Shown here: one piece after another, positions 34,833 to 45,673 of the stretch
Numbering within the stretch: position 1 is the stretch's first letter
Layout: the number at the start of each line of letters is the position of its first letter
Assembly (NCBI GenBank): GCA_031213475.1
Contig: JARUPZ010000011.1
Span: 3,746,001-3,810,000, forward strand
From: Nereocystis luetkeana
Lineage: Eukaryota > Sar > Phaeophyceae > Laminariales > Laminariaceae
Length of the DNA: 64,000 nt
Direction: 5' to 3'
Notes under the pieces: generated by a model
Databases searched by the model: none
What the model was told of the DNA's origin: nothing
Seen by the model: the letters and a program-made list of their open reading frames with translations, nothing else
Translations under genes and position numbers: made by a program

Positions 34833-36551
34833 GAGCAACTTCAATCACATCTATCTGAAGCAACAGCAAAATATCCGACACTGTTCATGTCTCGGGGGGC
34901 CAAAATGTTTCATGTACGTAGGTTGAACAAATAATGCCGTTTTTATCTAGCCCGGAAACACCTCAAGCAGGGAACAACAGGGTAGAGGCCTGAACATTTT
35001 TTCGAGGATACAATGCCTCCCAGCGTACCATAGCGCCTCTTTAATACTGAAGGTCCTACTGTCCCGCACTTTTGGGAGCCCCGCCCAAAATGGTATTGAT
35101 TGGACTCGAAAATCGCCGTCAGGGCAAGCGAAGGCCCGGTAAAATGCAACTCATACGCCACTCTCTCTACACTACAGTAGTTTCAAGTAAGTGTGTTTCC
35201 CGAAACGTGGGGGCATGAGCCTTGCATTGCAACGTGCCTTATATCAGCTTCTTCGCGGGTATTGGCGGCCGTAACCGTAAGCCTCAAAGCCTGGGGACTC
35301 TAACATAATATATCCTAATGATATATACATGATGCGAGTATGGCTTTCCCTCTTTCTGGTGTCGGCTTGCTTCTTCTCGCTAATAAGGCAAACGCCAATC
35401 ACAGGCTCGTGCAGGCAGTGATGCACGAGAGGATATCAGACCGGCTGGCTCTGTACTCTACACGTGGCTGGTGGATCTGACGTCGAATACATGACATGTA
35501 TGTGCTGCATGCCCAAGACCGCGATGGATGGAGGATAATATTACGCTCATTGCTCTCCTTACACATCATCACTCTAAAAAGCGTACCTCCACGCGACTGA
35601 TTCATGACTAAAATATGAAACAAAACTGCTTCATTCAGTATAATCAAGGATGAGTCTAAAATACTATGGTACTACTATTATTGTATGTACGAGTACTGGT
35701 CGTGTACGTATGTTCTACAACTTTATTACACTCTACATATGACAGCCTATCATTAGACGACCGTAATGTACTAGTTTTAGTGTAGGGAGCTCCATGACCG
35801 CTGTCCGTCAAGGGGCAAGACGATCGCCAACTAAAATCTCCGATTGAATGTGCCAAGTTTTAGCGTAGGGATTGCCTGGACGGCTGTCCGTCAAGGCGCA
35901 CTACTACTACTGCTGTACGCGTACACCGGTGGCTTTCGGCAAACGAAAGGTGTGCATTTCCAAAGGTTGTTCGAAACTCTTGCAGACGCGGACAGACAAT
36001 CACAGGGCGTACGAAGTACCCCTGGTTCCGTGCAGTGCAAGTCGAGTGACCAGAGGCCTCGGAGGGTCACGCGGAACCGCACCATTTAAATTTTCCTGCC
36101 GAGTCGGAGCTGAAAGCTCAAGCAAGGTGGGCAACAGCCCAGATGCTTTCCCAATCAAGATGCCGGTTGATGGTTTAGTTTCGAACCGTCAAGGTCCATG
36201 ATAACTTTATACACTTACTTTGAGTTTGCGGAGTTCCTTGACGGCTGTCCATCAAGCAAGGTGGAACAGCAGTGAGTGCCGTCGACCGATGGTGATGTGA
36301 AACAGACCGGCGGCAACAGTTTTTTTTTTCTCCTGTACCGTAGGTCCTGCGTACAAATACTTGACTGCCAGGTATTGCTCACAGTGTGGTGGCGTGGTTG
36401 CTGTGCCGGTGCTCGACTCTGTCGCTGCTTGAGAGCACAACTTTTGTCTACATACAGCAGTTTTGATGACCAAGCTGTCACAGGCTACGGCGGTATTAAT
36501 CGGCTAGGAAGCCCCCGTGCCTCCGCTCGAGACATCCATACAAAACGATCT

Positions 36552-36664
36552 TCTATTACGGGGGACCCTAGTTAACAGGACCTATGTTATACATAAAAAC
36601 CTATATATTTAACCATTTTTACTAACAATATTTGGTCCTGTTAACTATGGCCCCCCGTAATAAA
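36552..36664. mobile_element. MITE-1 copy in gene B intron
   Basis: Arms TATTACGGGGGACCCTAG and GTTAACAGGACC face GGTCCTGTTAACTATGG and CCCCCCGTAATA. The core AAAACCTATATATTTAACC is nearly identical to that of the 12,582 copy. It sits between modules and is absent at the matching place in gene A. Confidence 0.85.
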
Positions 36665-36748
36665 TAAATGTGCACTCTGAATGCAGCACAGAAAAGAGAC
36701 CAACAAGTAGTATCGATCCGCCTAGAGCAAGTTGCTCGTGCTGCGCAC

Positions 36749-36832
36749 CCAATCCTGCTGGCAGATGGTATCTTCCAGCAGCAGTGCAACGACCCCGTAC
36801 ACCTCCAGCCCACGGATCTGTGGGGAAGCGTA
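36749..36832 (-). CDS. Gene B X-type exon (28 codons)
   Basis: 84 bp, phase 0 on both sides, acceptor CTCGACAG and donor GTGCGCAGC. It encodes YASPQIRGLEVYGVVALLL and EDTICQQDW, which parallels the end of exon 1 (TEVYGVVAVMGDI, VCPENR). It is thus a duplicate of the exon 1 C-terminal module. The symmetric phase makes it insertable without frame damage. Its gene A partner appears decayed. Confidence 0.65.
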
Positions 36833-37559
36833 CTGTCGAGAGGTTTTATGTGAGGGACTTCTTGACGGCTGGCCAACCAGGGGCAAGAAGAGAGTGCCGT
36901 CAACCGAAATCTTCGATACGATGCGCGTGGGAGAAAAGTTGGGAGGACATACTTTTCGACAAACTTTATAAGGAATGCTTCTGCGTGATTCTCTGGACAA
37001 GCACAGGGCGTGCAAAGCACTCTTGGTTCAGTGCAGCGCAAGTCGGGCAACCAGGAACCTCGGAAGGTCTCACGGAGCGTCGCCATCGCCGGCCGAGTCC
37101 GGGCTGAAAGCAAAGATGTCGGTTGACGCTCTACTACTGCTGTAGCCGTCAAGGTCTATTTTGGTTTTATATACTAGTTTTAGCGCCTGGAGTTCCTTGT
37201 AAAACGGACCAACGGCAGGCAGCAGCAGTCGTTTGTGACTCCAGTTTCGGGCCGCTCGTGGCTTGGTTATCGGCCAAATTTTGGTTGCTGTGCCGGTGCT
37301 TGACTCTATCGCTACACTAAAGGAAAAGGTTCGCCTCGTAGTCTGATAGGCAAGCTGGCATAGATAGGCTGCGGCAGTACCAGTCGACTATTAATAGGAG
37401 CCCCCCTTGGCTCAGATGGGGACACCCCATCAAAGGGACTTTCCAAAAATGCGGAGTTTTGATCACAAATAAATGCGTACCAAGTACACTATTTACTGTC
37501 ACAGAAAAGAGACCTACGTACCACAAAAGGAAGCATCGTGAGTTGCTTGTGTTGCTCAC

Positions 37560-37841
37560 CCGGTTCTCCGAGCAGATTATGTCTCCCACGACCCTCACGA
37601 TCCCGAAGACCTCCGTGCGTTCATCGGGGAGGTCGACGCACGACGAGATGACTAAGGATACATCGGCTTCTTCATCGGCGTCGTCAGGTGGTTCCGGTAC
37701 GTTCTCCGCCCTGACGGGGTGCTTCATGATAATAACCACACATACCAGCAGCACCAGAAAGGGCAGCCTGGCCAGCATAAGGCACGCCCGACGAGGATGC
37801 TTCGAAGCACGACCTCGGGATCCGCTCATCGCAGCCTGCAT
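37560..37841 (-). CDS. Gene B exon 1 with signal peptide
   Basis: 94 codons from the ATG at 37,841 to donor GTGAGC, phase 0. A basic start (GRASKHPRRACL) precedes the hydrophobic LARLPFLVLLVCVVII, then an acidic linker (DDADEEAD), VDLPDERTEVFGIVRVVGDI and ICSENR. A further in-frame ATG lies three codons upstream (37,850), but the aligned start in gene A has no equivalent, so 37,841 is preferred. Secretory entry is inferred from the signal-like N-terminus. This is the first exon of a product of at least about 475 residues when the supported exons are joined. Confidence 0.8.
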
Positions 37842-38439
37842 CGCGCTCACTCTATCTCTCTCCCTCTGCTGTGTTCGTATATCACGGCTTGCGACGCCGG
37901 GGCTTCTCGCGGGGGTTGCAAGAGACCGAAACTTCCAACTCTGCGGTAGACGGAGATAAAGGGGTGGAGAGGATCACGGCTTTGGGGCTCGCCGGAAAAT
38001 AGACAAAAAAAAAACAATTTTTGCTACAAGCAAGACCAAGAAAAACGAAAATTCCCCCATGTGCAACGTACGACAAGGTTTGAGCATAATATATATATGG
38101 TTCCAGGATTTTGGAACCTGCCTGTTTTTTTCTCTCTTCTTTTCGTTTTGCTCCGTCTCATTTTGTTTCCGCCCTCCAATTCTCTCTACATCCTACTGCG
38201 CTGTAGTATTCATACCTGGTAGTAACTAAGATCCGGGATCACCAAGTATATACCAGGTAGCCTCTTATCCCCCCTCCCCAATAGGATTCAAGCCTTGCAT
38301 TTTTATCGCGAGAAAGACTGTGCGGCCTTTTCTTCCCTCGACCCGCGTTGAATTCCGGTCACCCACGCTACGAATCACCCGTCGTTGGTTCCTACCATTT
38401 TATACCAGGTATTTATTTGCAAAAATGACGTCAAATTCT
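37842..38439. other. Upstream region of gene B
   Basis: Bases up to about 38,110 match 14,822-15,060 upstream of gene A, including GCTTCTCGCGGG, and probably hold the 5' UTR/promoter, but no core promoter element is clear. Three TACCWGGTA motifs lie at 38,213, 38,251 and 38,403. Confidence 0.4.
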
Positions 38440-38540
38440 CACCACGGCGAGGTTCGAACTCGGGTATCAATGCTACCACTCCTAACAGCAGTACTACTGT
38501 AGCATTCGAGTCTAACCACTATTAATAGACTACCGGGGCG
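38440..38540 (-). tRNA. tRNA-like sequence (pseudogene or intron-containing)
   Basis: On the minus strand, acceptor arms CGCCCCGG and CCGTGGTG pair at seven of eight positions. TA follows at positions 8-9, then a D-arm GTC...GAC enclosing TATTAATAGTGGTTA. A T-arm CGAG-TTCGAAC-CTCG is well formed. The anticodon region AATGCTAC...GTAGCATT makes an 8 bp stem with an over-long loop containing a TAGTACTGC-type insertion. The oversized D and anticodon loops suggest a decayed tRNA, a SINE head, or a tRNA with an intron. I cannot assign an anticodon. Confidence 0.45.
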
Positions 38541-38631
38541 ACCGCCTATACATACATGAAGTGTTGATATTCTATGTGTTCGATATAGAATATTTGATGC
38601 TGGTGCGCTGTTGTGCAGTACATACACATAC

Positions 38632-38740
38632 TTAAAGTTACCCTTTTCCTAAAATCACTCGACTATAAGCACCTGCCTCCTACTTACTTGAAGTTACCCT
38701 TTTATTTCCTAAAATCACTTGATCATAAGGACCTGCCTCA
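38632..38740. repeat. ~57 bp tandem pair
   Basis: AAGTTACCCTTTT...CCTAAAATCACT...ATAAG.ACCTGCCTC occurs twice in direct orientation. Confidence 0.8.
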
Positions 38741-38794
38741 CGCTCAGCGAGTCTCCCACGATTTTTTCAGGGCTTTTCGCGGGTCAGGTCTAAC

Positions 38795-39635
38795 CTCACG
38801 GGTCGGGTCGGGTCGGGTCGGGTCAGCGGACCCGACCCGACCCGCGAAAATTTTTAGGTATATTGACTTGACCCGACCCGTGAGATTATTTGAATATCTC
38901 TTGACCCGACCCGACCCGACCCGCGAGATTTCGAAACCTCCTGACCCAACCCGAGCCGACCCGCCACTTTCCGACTGACCCGTGAGACACGGGTTTCATG
39001 CGGGTCGGGTCACCTTGACCCGCGAGACCATTTATCTTGACCCGAAGGTTCGACCCGCGGATCTGGCCCGTAGGTGGGCACTTCAAAAACAATTTAATGT
39101 TCATTTTAGTGCCCCGAAGCGATGTATGACCTGGCTGTAGTGGGTATGAATGGATGCGGGCATGCGTATATGAATTTGGCGGTGTTTTAATGTCTGAATA
39201 TGATACCAATAAAGGGGTGTTATGGAGTATTGGTACGAGAGAAGCCTTTGGGTAAGAGAGCGGGAAGTTATTCAAGTGTCGGGTCCGCGAGCCGAATGCG
39301 CGGGTCCGACCCGCGGGTCAGCAAAAAACAACTCGCGGGTCATGCTGGCCCGACCCGCGAGTGACCCGCTTCTCGCGGGTCATGTCCTGACCCGACCCGT
39401 AAGCTTTTCATCACCTACCTCTTGACCCGACCCGACCCGACCCGTGATATTTGAAAAACTCTTGACCCGACCTGACCCGACCCGCGAGCTTTGAAAAAAT
39501 CTTGACCCGACCCGACCCGACCCGTGAGGTTTTGAACACTAAGTCTTCCTGACCCGACCCGACCCGACCCGTGACATTTTGAACATCAAGTGACCCGACC
39601 TGCGGGTCGGGTCATGACCCGCGAAAAGCCCTGGA
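38795..39635. repeat. GGGTC-type minisatellite upstream of gene B
   Basis: Two blocks (38,795-39,060 and 39,275-39,635) of GGGTC pentamers and ~45 bp units TTGACCCGACCCGACCCG...GATTTGAAAA. Same family as 15,344-15,690 but expanded. Strong G/C strand asymmetry that switches orientation at the ends. Confidence 0.88.
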
Positions 39636-39639
39636 TTTT

Positions 39640-42600
39640 TTGTTGCTTCTACGATCTTTGCTTCCTTCTCGTTCTTTGCTTTCTTTGCGTGCTCGCTTCT
39701 CATGCCACACTTTTTTTCTCGGAACAATAGAAAACAAATCTCGGGAAAAGAAGAAGTCGATTTTGTTTTTTCAGCGGTTTGGGAGGCTCTCTTTCGCTTT
39801 TTTTCACCGGCTGGTTGAAATTTCTTTTGCACTTTCAGTTTTTTTTCCCCTTTTTTCTTCTTCCGTTTCGTGTGCGTGTGTGTAGTCGGAGCACGGCGAC
39901 GCTGGCGAGCCCGGCGCCGTCGCGGGTGTCGGCTGATTATGCTGGCGGGTAGAGGGGGGGTTGCAAGGAGCGCGGTCGCGGTTTTCGTGGCTAGGCGTCG
40001 TGTGTGCCTCGAGACACAAGGGAAACATGAATGGGCTCTGTTCTGCCTCCATCTGAAAAATTAGGCCTAGCATGTACGAGTCCATAAGGGTCGTTCGGGA
40101 TTGCAAGCTGACATTCAAGCGGTGCTTATTTTTGCGACCACGCTGAACTATGCAAAGAGATGAACGCCGGTCTGACCATGGACATCGTCGAGCTGGCGAA
40201 CGAGGGCCACGGCGAGCACCGGGCTTCACGCGGGGCGGGCGACGGGGATCACTGTGACAGAGAGGGAGGAAAGCTTTACGCGGACCGAATCTGTGGCGAG
40301 GTGGTCGAGAGAGGGGCCGGTGGCATACGAGGCTGACAGCCAAGCTCTGCTGTTCATTTTTTTATTTTTTATTCTTTGACTGGTGCAAGGTGTTCCAGGG
40401 GCAGACAATTATTACATGAGAGCGGACGGGAAATTTTTTCTCTTCTTTCCGAATTTTTAATTTTTCGGTTTCGTTTTCATTGTTTTTGCGGTGCTGCTGC
40501 TGTGCCATGCTGTCCTTTCTCGCACGTGCGTACATACCAGGTACATATCATACAACATACCGAAAGAAGAAAATCAGTACCCTACCTGGGGTATGTACGT
40601 ACGTACGGCATGTGACTCTTGGCATTATCAAGTCGCCAATTTGCAACTACAACATAACAGTCTTGAAATAAATGTTCAATCATCGACCTTCTGTCCGCTT
40701 CGCGTAATTCGATGTACTTTTTCTTCTTGAGCGAGCGTAGCGGGCGGCGCAGGCCGTCCGCGGAGCGAAGCGCCTTGTATTTTTTATTGATACGTACTAT
40801 GGTGTGCGTGCGCAGATGACGCTGAGTAATTTCCTCAACAGAGCGACTACAGGCGTAAAGTACACGTGCGTTTTTGAAAGGCAATCGCCAATAATACGAG
40901 TAGCATTGATTGGTTGGTTGATTGATGGTTCGGTTGGAGAGAGCCACCCTGCCGCCGTGTTTCTACGGGAAAATCTGCAACGCAAGGTGGCCGACCCCCC
41001 CCTGTTGCATAATTTATAAGTAAGGTGGTCGTCAAAATTTTGAAGACTTTGTGAGCAACGTAGCACACAATTACACGCCCCGAATTGAGAGGCTGTTGAC
41101 ACATCTTGTGGGGCTTGCTACATTGCTCTATGTCTCCACTAGACAAGAAGTGTTTTAGCCCACATTGTCCAGGGGGGGGGTTCCCGGCCCCCTGTGAAGT
41201 ACAGTATTCTTACAGTATTAATAATACAATGTACACACATATGATAGGGGTGCGAGTGGACAAGTGCGGGGTAGCAAGAAGAAACGTGGCCAGAGCTACG
41301 CGGACGCTAGCGAGCTGCCGTTGTCGCCGGAGTTCAGAAAGGAATTTGCGGCGGGTGCGGGTAAGGACTGAGTTAAGGTGATAGAAGTTTGGGTGAGATT
41401 ATTCTGCCCCGGACCAGGGGTCAACTACAAAGAAAGGCAATCTGAAAGGAGGCGTGACGAAGTATGGGCGGGACCACAGGCCGGCGCAGGAGGCCTCATC
41501 CAATCCAATACTTACACTAAATGATTCACGGTAGAGAGACAAAATACTGCCGTACCATATTTAAGATTGGATGAAGGCATGGATTTTCTGGGATCCTTCG
41601 GACTTCAAAGTAGGAAAGCGGCAAAACAGGTACTACTACAGCCGATACATACACCTCCTGGTCACTTGGGAGCCAGGTACATTTTGGATGTGATCAGGTG
41701 AAAACCAGCACCAATCGGCAAAGAAGGAACATAAAAACCTGGGCAACATGTTCGTCACCACGTCCACTGTCTTCTGACCCTACTACCACGCTTCTTACGT
41801 ACTGCAATACGCGTGTATGACGTTTGGGGTGGCGGTGGTCGGTGGTAGTATTCGGATTGGTAAGTTCGGGTTAAGGATAGCGTTCGGTTGGGGATTACCA
41901 ATTCGAAGAGAAATAACTATCAACCACTACCGTGTTTGTTTTTGAGTATTAACTGCCAGTGCTCGCAGTATTTCGGCCGTCAGTACTCTGTTCATACTTT
42001 CAGCACTCGCAGTATCCCGGCCTTGAGTAATAGTGTAACACTGTAACATTGTAACACGATGTAGTCTTTGTTGCTGATGCTGCCGCTGCTTTCGTAGTTT
42101 TCTGCTCTTTGGGTTGTTGTTGCCGCCACGCCGAAGACCTTGACGCCCCTGGTTTGCGTGCAGTTTGGGTGTGGGGCTGTGGGGCTCGTGGGCGATGCTG
42201 TCGTACCCTCGTGTTTCGCCTGCTTTGCTCTCGCTTCTCTCTTTGGATCTCGGTACGAGTAGCTCACTTCGTTTACTCTACGACAAATACGCAAATACAG
42301 TGGTGGGTGTATACATAGTGCGGGTGCTGTTTGTTGCTGGTTGTTCACCACCGTATACCTGCCACTCGAGGTCTTCACACAGCAGTACTCGCGGCCATCT
42401 TTTTTTACTACGAACGAACGAAGTTGATTTAGTACATCCCTTTGCAGTACAGTCGTTTTTGAGCGGCCTCGGCATGCTAACTAATAGGGTATTACTCTTA
42501 AAGAAGCATAACACCGCGTTGCCATGACGGCCATGTGCGGAGCCGCAGACAGTCGTCAGGCCGCCGCGGCGAAGCCCCCCTTGTAGAATTGTATATATGG

Positions 42601-44540
42601 AGATGGGTCCAAGTCCCATCAACTACGAAAATACTGTAAAAGTACAGAGTTGATCGGGCGCGCTTTCGTAATCTTTTGCGCAATCGCAAGAGCAGAGTTC
42701 TAGCGTGGGGAACAATGGCTGCAACTAGGACTGCCCCAACGCCGAAACACGCCGAGATAAATCCAGTACCCCTGTCTGAACACAGATTTGAAGCCGTAAG
42801 GCAAAAAAATGTATTAATGCTATAGGGCGGTGTCATTCTCTGCTTGAGCTTGTTATGATTTCCTTCGTGGCCCTACTTTCGGAGCTCAGACGTCCGGATC
42901 CCGTCTTCGCCGAGTACATACTATTCAGTAGTGGTTGACGAGGCACTCAATGGGTTGTCGTCAAACACCTCTCGAAAATCTGGGAGTGAGAACTGCTTGA
43001 CAAAGTTGGATCGGGCCTGCAACTTCTTCTACCATATGTGTGTGCATTATATTCTTTGTCATACATGAAGCGCAGAAGAAATGATGAGGGCATGCAACAT
43101 TCGCCAAGCGCGTTATATCAAGACTAACAGTGCGGTTAACCGGAGCGCCAAGCCTGGTCTGGACCTCTGCTGTGACCTGCTGCAACATTTACAGGGAGTA
43201 TAATGTATATGTGGAGTTTTTTTCAGTGTCGTTTGTCCCCCTCGCTCGTGGTACCTGTTGCGTTGGCTATGATATGAAGGAAATAGAATGGGCCAAAAAA
43301 ACATCTGGATATCGCGCCTGCAATAAATATCGTCTCTTAGGCCCTGGTAGCACCCACGGGGGTCACCGGCCAAATAGTCATTCGCCAGGATGTAGGAAAC
43401 GCGCAAACGCGAGTACGCACCTTGCAACATGGGGTATCGATCGATCGGGAGCTGACGTACGTAGTTACGTTTGTACACAACAAAAAGTACTCCGGAGATA
43501 CTGTCAAAGCCCAGCCCAGAGAAAACCCGTTCAACTACCAGTTATAGTTATGATCGTCCCTCCCCACGGCTCGAGTGACAGATGCCGTACCTTCCAACAT
43601 CCTAATTCCGGAAAGTATGTCAAAGCGCGCGGGGGCGTGCCACTGACTATGTTGCAGAAGCCAATCATTCCCTCAACACCAGACAATCACTAAAACAAGT
43701 GTGGACCAAGTTATGGAACACAACTGTCATTTGTCCGAGGTGTCAACCAGCATTTATCTCGTCGCGCCGATGAACCAACACCGATCACGTTGTCCGGTAC
43801 CCACGTGACCGGGACCGCTTTGGCCACATTAATCCCCGCCATGGACTAGCCGCCAAGTTGCCTGCCGCATATGGGGCGCGCGGAATCGGATGGGCGGGGG
43901 GGGGTGGAGGATGAGCTTCACGAGCCGAAGGCATCGGAACAGTAAAACACAAGTGCTACGCGGAAGGGTTGGTCTACCTGTGCCAGCATTACCAGGTAGG
44001 CGAATACCGACGGGAGTATGACGCCTCTGGCACGTATTCGGCTGTCATCTTCCATGACTCCACGGCGAGGGGCAACAGCTCCTGCACTATGATAACGGAA
44101 AACCCACACGAATCCCTTCCAATCCAACGATAACCGATCTGAAGGGTGCAAGCGCACTACGAGCTATTTGCAGGTATATACACTATGAGTGTCGCCTCCA
44201 AGAGACAGCGGGCACGAAACCAACACGGTGAACACACTCGAAGCTACCTTTCTTGGCTGGCATCAGTACGCAACCGACCGACCGAGCGTCAGCAAACATG
44301 AGAAGCACCCCAGACCACGAGCCAATCCCGGGTACCTAACGCGCCCCCGTCTGTGTCGCATCTATAGCGAAACGCGAACATAAACTACGAACCGACGCAT
44401 CCGCTCACTCGCAAGCCGCAACCTCATCATCTCCTGTCGAAACGCCTCCGACGCCGCTAAGGACGACTCGGGAAACACTAATTTACGCTGTGAGCATTGA
44501 ACGTGATGAGGTTATGCGGCAGCGTGAGCCCTCGGGCCAC
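39640..44540. other. Gene-poor interval, no confident gene
   Basis: A 179-codon minus frame at 39,804-40,343 and a plus stretch near 40,160-40,330 (CKEMNAGLTMDIVELANEG) are GC-rich and protein-like but show no family motif or splice support. Also here are TACCAGGTA at 40,535 and 43,990, a repeat pair member (41,370-41,560), and G-runs at 41,171 and 43,893. Frames at 42,165-42,527 and 43,130-43,693 are unsupported. Confidence 0.3.
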
Positions 44541-44559
44541 TGTACCCTAGGACCGCTAC

Positions 44560-44722
44560 GATTGAGACTGGCTCTCACCTCTATGCTGACTGAGTTCGAT
44601 GAAAAGATCAGAGAATTCGACCAGCTAGCTCCTCGGAGTCGGGACTGGCTCTCACCTCTATGCTGACTTGAGTTTCGACGAAGAGACTAGAAAAAATTCC
44701 CAGCTAGCTCGTCGGAGGTCCA
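44560..44722. repeat. ~77 bp tandem pair
   Basis: GACTGGCTCTCACCTCTATG...CAGCTAGCTC.TCGGAG occurs twice in a row (from 44,566 and 44,643). Confidence 0.85.
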
Positions 44723-45576
44723 GAGTGATCATGAGACTCCAGATATAAATATGTCAGAACGAGCAACGTGGTCGATAAACGAGGAACCAAGCGCGTTGCG
44801 AGCGATATATGTGCACAAAAGGTGGACACGTGACCAGTGGACATATCGATTGGAGGTGAGTCTAGCGCTTTGACTTTGGCATCTCACTTTGGATGTGGTT
44901 CCGAGTAAAGAGCAATTTGTTGCCGGCTTGGGCAGAGCATGCCACAGGGACACGATGGCGCCCTCACAATGGACCCTCTACGAAGCACTGGTCACGAAAG
45001 TCGCTACGCTTTAAGTTCTTAACCCGCGCTCCAACAGCTCACCATGCAGGTGACGCCGTGAAGCCACTTCTCCAGCCTGTCCGCGTCAGTAAAAGAGTCG
45101 ATCATGTCTCCCAGGAGAGTGTATTCTACGACTAAGATCCGCGACTTTAGTTGTGGTCGCTGCCCAGATTAGCTATCTGATGGCCACATCTGCGCCGTCG
45201 CCGCCGCCGCCCCATGCCTGGGGCCTGCGTCCAGAAACGTGGGAGAGGATTGCGGTGAAGTGACATTTCTTGTAGACGGTTCCTCGGATCTGGCCGAGGA
45301 ATTGTCCTCGCATTTGTTCAGCTTCGCCCTTGAACTGCGTCCGCAGCGTTTCCGAGAGCTGAGCCTGCGGAGTGTCTATTCACCGGAATTAGCTGCGGAA
45401 AGGCGATCGCTCGCGGCAGCAGCGATAGATGGGACTTATAGAGGGCACAACGCTATTTCCGCAGCTGAAACGTTCGACTGAGCCATTCACTCCTTTCCAT
45501 TCTTCCGCATAAGGCGGGAGTGCCACGGCTATCACTCTTGACGGTTCGTACCCTTGAACAATTCACACCGACGCAA
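44723..45576. other. No confident gene
   Basis: Contains ATGGACCCTCTACGAAGCAC at 44,961, which recurs in diverged form at 47,606 (CAATGGACCTTCCACGCAGC), so a dispersed repeat is present. The plus frame at 45,239-45,481 (80 codons) shows no motif. Confidence 0.3.
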
Positions 45577-45673
45577 TTGACCCATTTAGAACCGCAGTCC
45601 CGTTTTGGGGATAAACTACTTAAACATTGAGTGGTTTGTCCCCAAAACGGGACCGCGGTTCTAAAAGGGTTAA
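45577..45673. mobile_element. 97 bp inverted-repeat hairpin element
   Basis: Two 44-nt arms, 45,577-45,620 and 45,630-45,673, are reverse complements with about six mismatches (TTTAGAACCGCAGTCCCG against CGGGACCGCGGTTCTAAAA; GTTTTGGGGATAAAC against GTTTGTCCCCAAAAC), around a 9-nt loop. It is a MITE-like or structured-RNA candidate. The outermost bases are TTGA and TTAA. Only one copy is in the window. Confidence 0.75.

Larger units (their letters stand above)
31371..35790 (-). other. Long intron/repeat-filled part of gene B
   Basis: No exon supported. It contains SINE leader repeats (31,965-32,137), a short retroelement (32,138-32,685), a 54 bp tandem pair (32,885-32,992), a ~75 bp sequence repeated at 32,745 and 33,208 (TGTTGTTGTAACATCGCGT), a TA microsatellite, a SINE and a CAA array. 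The gene A equivalent is also exon-poor. Confidence 0.45.
35790..37420 (-). repeat. Internally repeated exon/intron modules of gene B
   Basis: Counterpart of 12,845-14,400. TTGACGGCTGTCC...GTCAAG blocks lie at 35,800-35,815, 35,878, 36,238 and 36,865; Y-type segments at about 36,010-36,110 and 36,990-37,107; an X-type exon at 36,749-36,832. The module order is the same as in gene A, so the internal duplication predates the locus duplication. Confidence 0.65.

Noticed and set aside
34653-34926. Poly-Gln (plus) and poly-Cys (minus) proteins over the CAA array
   Set aside because: Both are translations of a simple trinucleotide repeat with no supporting exon structure.
39804-40343. 179-codon minus-strand frame, Pro/Arg/Ser-rich
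   Set aside because: Composition follows the GC-rich DNA; the plus strand is equally open; no family motif.
43918-44157. 79-codon minus frame (SDRLSLDWKGFVWVF) as a gene fragment
   Set aside because: No second copy, no motif, no exon signals; kept only as unassigned.
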